Source: Limnoperna fortunei (taxonomy: Eukaryota; Mollusca; Bivalvia; Mytilida; Modiolidae). Taken from it: a stretch of 64,000 nucleotides of DNA. Shown one piece after another: positions 53,001-62,000 of the stretch. A program made the position numbers and the translations under genes. How positions within the stretch are numbered: the stretch's first letter is position 1; each line of letters opens with the position of its first letter. The DNA is taken from contig OX104120.1 of the NCBI GenBank assembly GCA_944474755.1, forward strand, positions 22,121,242-22,185,241, written 5' to 3'. The notes beneath the pieces were generated by a model. It was not told the origin of the DNA and searched no databases. It saw nothing but the letters and a program-made list of their open reading frames with translations.

Positions 53001-56000
53001 TTTTGAGTAAGGCCAATTAAAAACATTTTGTTAACAATTAGCATTTTTCAAATGAAAAGTTTAAAAATGGATTGTGTTAAAACCTTGCATAGCTGTTTAA
53101 TACTATAAAATGAAAATCAAGTTGAATTTTCAGCACAATCCTATTTCTAGTTATTTTGCATATCATGTTCAACTACATCACAACTGCATTGTACATGAAA
53201 TCATGAAAGGTAATACAACACAGATTGTTTGTTTATACCTGTATACTTGTCACAGACCTATAATTTTTATCTAACGATTGTTTCCACCCTTATTTTTCAA
53301 TGATTAAGGAGATTCGTTTTGTGAGTAAAATGTTAGTAAAAATGATCGTTACCATTAACGTCTTATAATATAACCACAAACATTTTCAAGCTTAAATTTC
53401 TTCTTGTAGGAAGGTGCCTTGAGTGGAGATGGATACAAAAAGAAACCAGAATCTCCTCACAGTAAACATGAAACATTCCAAGGTCTGACAGTCAGCAGAT
53501 CTACAGAGGTAGGGTTCTATGAATCACTGTAATAAACTTGGCCTGATGAGTCATGTGTTGTTGCAAAAATTGATACAGTTGTTTGTGTTTAAAATTTATT
53601 TTAGTTCATTTGTTCGTTTGCTTTTTCAATAATTAGAAAATATGTAGTAAAAACCATCTCTGCAGCCTAATTTATTAGTATATTTTGATATTTTTATATA
53701 CAATGAAGAGCCCAATTGCAGTGAAAACAGGATATTGTGTTTATGAAATTTCTTCTATTGAAAGACATTTTTAAGCAGTAATATATATTCATAACAAGTT
53801 TCAAAGTTTAAAAGAGTTCTTGAATATGCCAAGATATATCTTCATTTACAACAGAAATCAGTCAAAGGAAGCCATGGTGAGAAGGAGGGCAACATATCCC
53901 CTCATACTGAAAATGAATTATTTGCTGGTCTTAGTATTTGGCATTCGCTTGAGGTTTGTAGTGATGTCCTACTTGTCGGCATTATGATATTAATTAACAA
54001 TCACCTAGTTCTCAACTTCATTGTGTAATTTCTCTTTCTAGTAGTGCACTTAATATTACATTAGTAGTGTTACCTAAATCACATGTTAATGTATTTAGGA
54101 GATAACTGTATTGAATTTAAAGTTTTGCAAGCATCAACTGCTAATTTGGTGATTGCTATTTTGAGTTTACAGATGACATGTTAATTGGTGCCAGTAAATT
54201 AATATCTGTGACTATCAAATCACCAATTGATGCTGGCAAATCTTAAATACATTTCAGTTATCTTTATTCTAATGCAACTGAATTAAAAAATAATTAATCC
54301 TAATAAAATGGAACATGATATTCCCATAAAAAAACAATTTCTTTTATGTTAACATTTGACTGTCTCATTTCTGGAATAGATGCCAATCAAAATTGATTTT
54401 ACATTCACTGTTGCACTAGAATTGTTTTTCCTTGTCACTTGTCACATACGCATATTCACGTAGATTTCAGAATTTCACTGTCGCTTGTGTTCATTCATGG
54501 TAAAAGTTAAAATGTCTCATATAGCACATTTGTATCTATGACAAATATAAATAGCATCATATATTCATGCTCAAAATGGAGTTTTATGTCACTTTCAGCA
54601 ATTTTTCAGGTATGTCATGGAATGCATTTTTTGTTTATTTGAGAAAGCCTGAGTATTGGGTGAAAACCACCCTTTCACTGTAAACTAGTTGTAAATGAAA
54701 TAATATGACATGCATCCATCACATGTATGTCCAAACTTAACAATGTGTGTAAATATATGTCATTATTTGTAAAAATAACTTACATTCCAACTGTTTTATA
54801 TTTATTGTGAAATAACTTGTTTAACACCAACTAATATAGCTTAGATTTTTTATGCAATTGAAATTTTGTAAAATGTTCTTCAAAGAATGTTTTTTAAAAA
54901 CATCCAAAGGCAAATACCGGACTAAAAAATGAAATTTATACAGTGTTCAATCTAGAGCGCGCCATTGCGCCATTCCCCCATTTTTTGTTGAATTGACACG
55001 CTAAAAAACCTCCTGGGTCATTACTGGCGCAACGTAATTTTTCATTGCTTTGAGAAATTCCCCCATAGTCAACAGCTTTGAGAAAGTCCCTTAAATATAC
55101 TGGAAATTTAACTGTATTCTCGGTCCTAAGTACGCTTTTTATCATGTACAATTACAATTTAGCAAGCGTCTAAATCACGTAGACAATTTGTTGTTCATGC
55201 TTCAAGATGAAGCGTATTTCTTCATATTTAACTCCCATTGGAGATAAACGTGCACTTTTTGTCCTGTTGTCATGTCTCTATATTGGTTTTATTGACCCCT
55301 AGCTATAAATTCTGGCCCGCTATGGTAAGTTATTAGGGCCATCATGACCCCCCGTAGGCCAAATTCTAGATTGAACACTGTTATATTGTCAATTACAATG
55401 ACTCCAGTGCAGTCAGTATTTTATAGGTAATGCCAGATTTGTATGTTGTTGCACATATAGGTATTGTTCTAACCTGGTCCCCTGGTGCAATATTTTTCAT
55501 TTACGCCAGCTTCACTTTCAAATATAACCCCAGGTCACCACCAGTTTACTACCCGGTTTGATTGGTTGTTTAAAACGCCATGTTTTAGTTAACTTTTCGC
55601 GCATTTCGTTCCGTTGGAAATTTATGTCAGAGTACAATTTAAATAAAGTAGCTACCTGCTTCTTGTTTTCTGGCTTTCGAGTCAAACTGACAAATCTCTG
55701 TAAGTTATTTCCACATTCGATACATAAATCTATAAAAGCATTCTTTTGATAAATTGTATTTTTATTTGATTTGTTTACCCGGACGCCGGACGTTACGTCA
55801 TAATGCTTTGTATCGGAGTTACGTCAGTTACTGTTAATTATGACGTAAATTTTGAGGCATTCCGAATGTTGTAAACCGGTCAAAATTTTGACCGGATTCA
55901 TTGCTGGTGACCTGACTGTATATTCGAACTGGAAGTCTGCTTACGGTATTGAGAATATTTAGTCAGGATCCCAGACTAGGTATTGTTCAGGCAAACATGG

Positions 56001-59000
56001 TATATTGTATAAGGAATTATTTCATATCAATGATGTAACAATCTGTTTCATTGGATAATTTGCAGTTTTAGCTACAGTTAATTTGTTTAAAAATAAAATA
56101 TTCAGCCAGGCTGTATTAACAAAGAGGCTGTAACGGTTATGAGATGGCCTGATAAAAAAATTAATTTGAATTTCCATGTGCTAAAGACGAAATGCATAAA
56201 CATACTGAAAATTTCATTAATAATGTAAAAATATTGAACTGGTTTGTTTTCTAATGTGTTCAATGAAATAAAAGCAATAGTAACTTGTGTGTATGGCCGT
56301 ATCAGAATTAGACAGATGAAGGACCAGATACAGACCATTTATCTTGTTACAGCCAAAGTTAAAGACGTGGCCATTCATACAATTTACTTTTACATAAATA
56401 GTTCAGATGTATTGATTTAATTACTGAGACAAGTATAGTACAGGAACAATTGATTTAGATTGATAATTCTTTAATAACTTTGGTTTAAACTAATTTTAGT
56501 TTTAGATTGATAATTCTTTAATAACTTTGGTTTAAATTAATTTTAGATCCTGCAAATTGGAAATATATTGTTATTCTTACACCTTATTAAAATAAATAAA
56601 CAATTTTTGAAAAATTTTTACATTAAAAATTTTAAACTTGGAAAAAAAATGAAGAGTTCATCGCCCCACTGCTGATTTCGTTTTGGGTTTTTTTATACAT
56701 GTATGTAAAGTAGTAAATTTCATGTATCAAGAATATGCCTAGGTCAATATATGCAACCAAGCATGGTATAAGCTAGTAATGTACTTTTGTCTTTGTCTCT
56801 CATATTGCAGTGGAAGTCTTGTTAAAAGAGGTAATCTACTGTCTATTGTTTCATGTTTTGTTTATGTGAACTTCAAGTTAAATTTCACAACAGGATTTGA
56901 TATTAATCTTGAAAGCTTTTCAAGGTTACTTTAATTTTGGATAAATCAAATTATTCCAGACTAAAAATGAACACATTTGACTTCAAGAGATAACTTTTGA
57001 ATTTGATTATTAGGGAACTTTTTATTTTAATGTGTGGCCATCCTTAAAACTATGTGTTTTTTTCATTTACATGACTATCTTACAAATGTCCAACCCACAA
57101 AATTTTAATTAGAGAAAAACATTTTAAATTACTTAAGCATGCTTTTACAATAAAAATATGGGTTTTGGAAGAGGCTGTTGGAATAAAAACTATTCTCTAC
57201 CGACCTATGTACTGATTTTTTTTTGAAAAATAAAAGCCTTTGAACAACATCCCAAATTGTGAGTTGCAAACCAACTACTTTTAAGGATGGCCGGAGAATA
57301 ATTTTTGTTTTGGTTTTCAATTAATATTTTATGATCCTAGTGAAAGGATTTATTTGAATTTCACCTTCATCAGGAAAAACTTCATTAGAACCCTGTTTCC
57401 TTTGGTTATGTGGGCATTTCTCCTTCAAATAGACCTTCCAAACCTAACCTTTATATATGTTGTGTTGTGATCAGAATTTTTGAAATTCTATATGTAAAGC
57501 CTTAGTTCAACACATTGTTTTGGTTTCATTATTATTTATAAGATTATAGGTCTACTTTGTAGAATGGCATTACCAAATATGGGCTTGACATTTGAACTGA
57601 AGCTTTTAAAAGATATTTCACATTTCATGTTTATCATTACGTTCTCAAAGAGTTACAACATAGAGGTCTCTCAATTTGAGCATGAAATCTAAATTTTATT
57701 TCATTTATTTGGATTTATTTGGGCAAAAATGATGTATATTGTGGATATTGAAAAAGAGCAATAGTCCTTTGTAGAAATTGATCTCGGACAGAGAAAGTTA
57801 TCTAAGATATGAAATTATTTTAGAAATTTTTTTTAGAATGCATGTGGTCAATGGTCATAAAAAGTAATTATTATAAGTGCTGAAATTGTTTATCAAAGAT
57901 TTGTATTTTTATATTTTAAAATTTAAGTTCTGTTACTAACAAATATTAAAATCGAGTCTTTCTGTTAACAAATTTTATGACCTATTTTAACAGTTATTAC
58001 CATGAGGGTAAATCATACTAATGTCTTTATAATAGATATTGGAAGCCCTGATCTTTGTTTAATTGGAAAAATAAATTTCTAGTCAGTCTTGGTTTGTGTT
58101 GTATAATAAAGTTACCAGTAATAAGGTATAATCAACAGATACCAGGGTATATGCTAAATCATTTATGAATTATTCTCTAATTTTGACATAATATTTCAAC
58201 TGCATGACCGGTGTGGAAAAAATATTTCTCATCACTAGTGAATTTGTTGTTCTCAGCAGTTGATCGGTTAAAAATAATAATGTCACAATAAGAACTCATG
58301 GCGTCATATACAAAACACCTTCCATTTACCGCGTATTCAAGGTTGGGAGAATTTGCACTTCGTTTCGCAAATTTACTACTTTTTAAAATTAGAGAAACAG
58401 AATCTTACATTAGTACTCTTGGATTATCTGATTTCTCCAATCTCGATAGTCTCCAATCTCACCAAGGCTCGGACTTAAAATTCCATAATTTAACTATCTC
58501 GATTGGAGAAATCCGATAATCCACTCGTACTAATGTAAGATCCTTTATTTCTTACAGCTTGCACATGTAGGAGTAATTAGTAAAAAAGCTGCACAGTTAT
58601 ATCTGGATGTCAGTGAATATGGTAGACTACTGGTGGAGAAGTACTTAAATCTCACACAGCCATTGTACTTTGACTTTACACACCTTGTCTGTAGGACAGC
58701 AGTCGATGGTAAGATAACCCAAAATTAAAGTAATTCAACCGTTTTTTACAATCGATATTCTTAGTGATATCATACAAATAAATACAAGGGTTCTCTTTGG
58801 CCGATTGGTTATAGTAGTTAGTCATCTACTATTGATCACTTGCCTGTTAACACTGAGGTTGCAAGTTTCAGTCTCACTTCAGCCATGGCGTGCTTGACTC
58901 CAATCTTCATTGACTAGGATTGCCAGTTTTCCTACTGAAGGTTGGGGGTTTTCACCTGGTACTCTGGCTTCCCCAAAAAACTGGATGCCACATATCTGAA

Positions 59001-62000
59001 AAAATAGTTTAAAGTGGTGTTAATCCCTATTCTTACAAACAAAAACAAATAAATAATAGAAAGCTTGGTGTTAATAGACTTGGTATTACTGAAAATTAAT
59101 TAAAATAGGTCACATGGCAGAAATGGAAAGTTGTCAATAAGCATGTGGGTATTTCTCAGATAGTAAAAATTTAATTGAAATATTACTCTCCTAGAGGTTA
59201 AGCAAAGTTGTCAACAAGCGTGGTAACACTTATCAACTGAACATTAACTTGTTACATACATTTTGTTATTTTTTTCAAGGAGCACAGGAAGATAGACAAG
59301 ATCTCAGTCATCCTGTTCATGCTGACAACTGCTTGTTACAGCCTGATGGTTCGTGTCATAGACAGTTTCCTGCCTATGTACAGAGAGATTATAGGTACAA
59401 CACAGAAACATGGTCACTATAATGTCCCACCAACAAAAGTTAGAGGGCATATAGATTTTAGATCTGTTTGTCCACTCTTTGGTCTGTCCATCCATTCGTC
59501 CCACCTCAGGTTGAAGACTTATACAATAGTTGTTTATATAGCTAACATTGTCATGATATCTTGACTGCACACGGGGGAGTGGTATTGTCTGAAACATTGA
59601 TAATGCCCAGCCAAAGACCAGGGCATTATCAGTGTTAAAGGCAATACCACTGTCCCGAGTGCTGTCACTTGTCATGACAATGCCAGCTATATAAGCAACT
59701 ATTATATTTATGTCATTGTAGTTTACACTGTAGCTGTTTGCTGCATGATTTGGATGTTGGCCTGATTATGTATTATCATTTGTCATTTTCAGGATATACA
59801 CAGTTTGTTTTCTTTATTTGTGTTGCACATTTACATATATTTATTTATTTATTTATATATTAAAAATAGTTCGTGTTGCTTGTTATTGGAGAGGGCATTA
59901 CTCATGTCAAATTACTGCAGATTAATTAATACCAGCTGACCTTGTTTTATCCAATTGAAACAAACATAATTTTACTGATATGAAATAATTAAATTAAAGT
60001 TTTTGTATGCCTTCACATCTTCATGATACACAGCTACAACATGATGAGCTCTCTTCACTGGCAAATTAAGTAGGGCTGTGCCAAATATTTGAACTAAGAA
60101 AAAGGTGGATATTTACCAAAATTTGGTAAACAGGACATCTGGTTTTCCAAGCTATATTTTCTTGTTCTGAATTGAATTGGCCATCTAGCCATTACAAATT
60201 GATGACAAACTTATCTACTGTATGTACAGGTACAATTCCTTGAAATCATGACAAATTGGAAATACTCACATAGAACCCTTACATGATATGTTATTTGCCA
60301 AGAATCCACCATTTCCTATGGTTATGTTGGCTTTCAAAAATTGTTTTCCAAAATAAACCTTGAAAGCATGTTAAATATCGGCAAATTCATTCTCTCCATC
60401 CTCTGGTGTAACTATCCTTTAGATTTGTAAAAGTTTCTATTGGCAAGGTATCCTTATTTTATCTATACTATCATTAAAATTGATGTTATAACGCCCTTTA
60501 TTTCACTACAAAAATCTACCAATTTTTTTTTTTTAAAAAGAGACTAATAATTATTAAAATAATAGTTTTGCTTTATTACAAGTATCAGGTTTTCAATTAA
60601 CACAATATCTTTTTTTTTCAGCTCAATCATTTATCTGAATGATGATTTTGAAGGTGGAGATTTTTTCTTTGCTCACAGAAGCAACAGAACAGCCCAGGTA
60701 TGTTGAAATGAGAAGACTTCATATGGCTTATACATTTGTCTTTGATTATGGCAATAAAATATGTTTAAAGTAACAACAAGTCAATATTGTAATTTGAAAA
60801 CACAAGTCTGTAACAAAAAATTTGCTGTGCATGTTAAGATACTATGACAAGGGTCTTCTGCTGTATCATTTTCCTGAAAATGACATTTTATGGTATACAT
60901 CAGAAATAAAATTGGATATAAAATATTGATTTTAAATAATTCAATAATTAGCGTAAATAGAACATCATGCATATCTTAAATTATTACAAAAATTTAAAAA
61001 AAAACCAGCAGATAACTATGCTATTTTATGACCTGCAGTAGTATACAAGTCTTATTATTGACCTGTACATATGCTATTTTATGACCTGCAGTAGTATACA
61101 AGTCTTATTATTGACCTGTACATATGCTATTTTATGACCTGCAGTAGTATACAAGTCTTATTATCGACCTGTACATATGCTATTTTATGACCTGCAGTAG
61201 TATACAAGTCTTATTATTGACCTGTACATATGCTATTTTATGACCTGCAGTAGTATACAAGTCTTATTATCGACCTGTACATATGCTATTTTATGACCTG
61301 CAGTAGTATACAAGTCTTATTATCGACCTGTACATATGCTATTTTATGTCCTGCAGTAGTATACAAGTCTTATTATCGACCTGTACATATGCTATTTTAT
61401 GACCTGCAGTAGTATACAAGTCTTATTATCGACCTGTACATATGCTATTTTATGACCTGCAGTAGTATACAAGTCTTATTATCGACCTGTACATATGCTA
61501 TTTTATGACCTGCAGTACTATACAAGTCTTATTATTGACCTGTACATATGCTAATTTATGACCTGCAGTAGTATACAAGTCTTATTATTGACCTGTACAT
61601 ATGCTATTTTATGACCTGCAGTAGTATACAAGTCTTATTATTGACCTGTACATATGCTATTTTATGACCTGCAGTAGTATACAAGTCTTATTATTGACCT
61701 GTACATATGCTATTTTATGACCTGCAGTAGTATACAAGTCTTATTATTGACCTGTACATATGCTATTTTATGACCTGCAGTAGTATACAAGTCTTATTAT
61801 TGACCTGTACATATGCTATTTTATGACCTGCAGTAGTATACAAGTCTTATTATCGACCTGTACATATGATTAATATGTAGACGTACCAGTAGGGCATTAT
61901 TACTAGTTAGCATTTTATCCTGTTATAAAATTATATGGTCTTGTTTTAGGTATCTGTAAGACCAAAATGTGGAAGAATTGTTGCATTCAATGCTGCTGAC

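Noticed and set aside
56811..56830. 20-bp microexon between AG and GT in intron 14
   Set aside because: Its length breaks the 0/0 frame, and exon 14 to exon 15 already matches vertebrate P3H1 with no gap.
59304..59675. 123-aa minus-strand frame as a gene
   Set aside because: It runs antisense through exon 16 and a palindromic MITE, so it is a shadow of those features.
61014..61868. CRISPR array appearance of the 53-bp repeats
   Set aside because: Repeats are head-to-tail with no unique spacers and lie in a eukaryotic intron.
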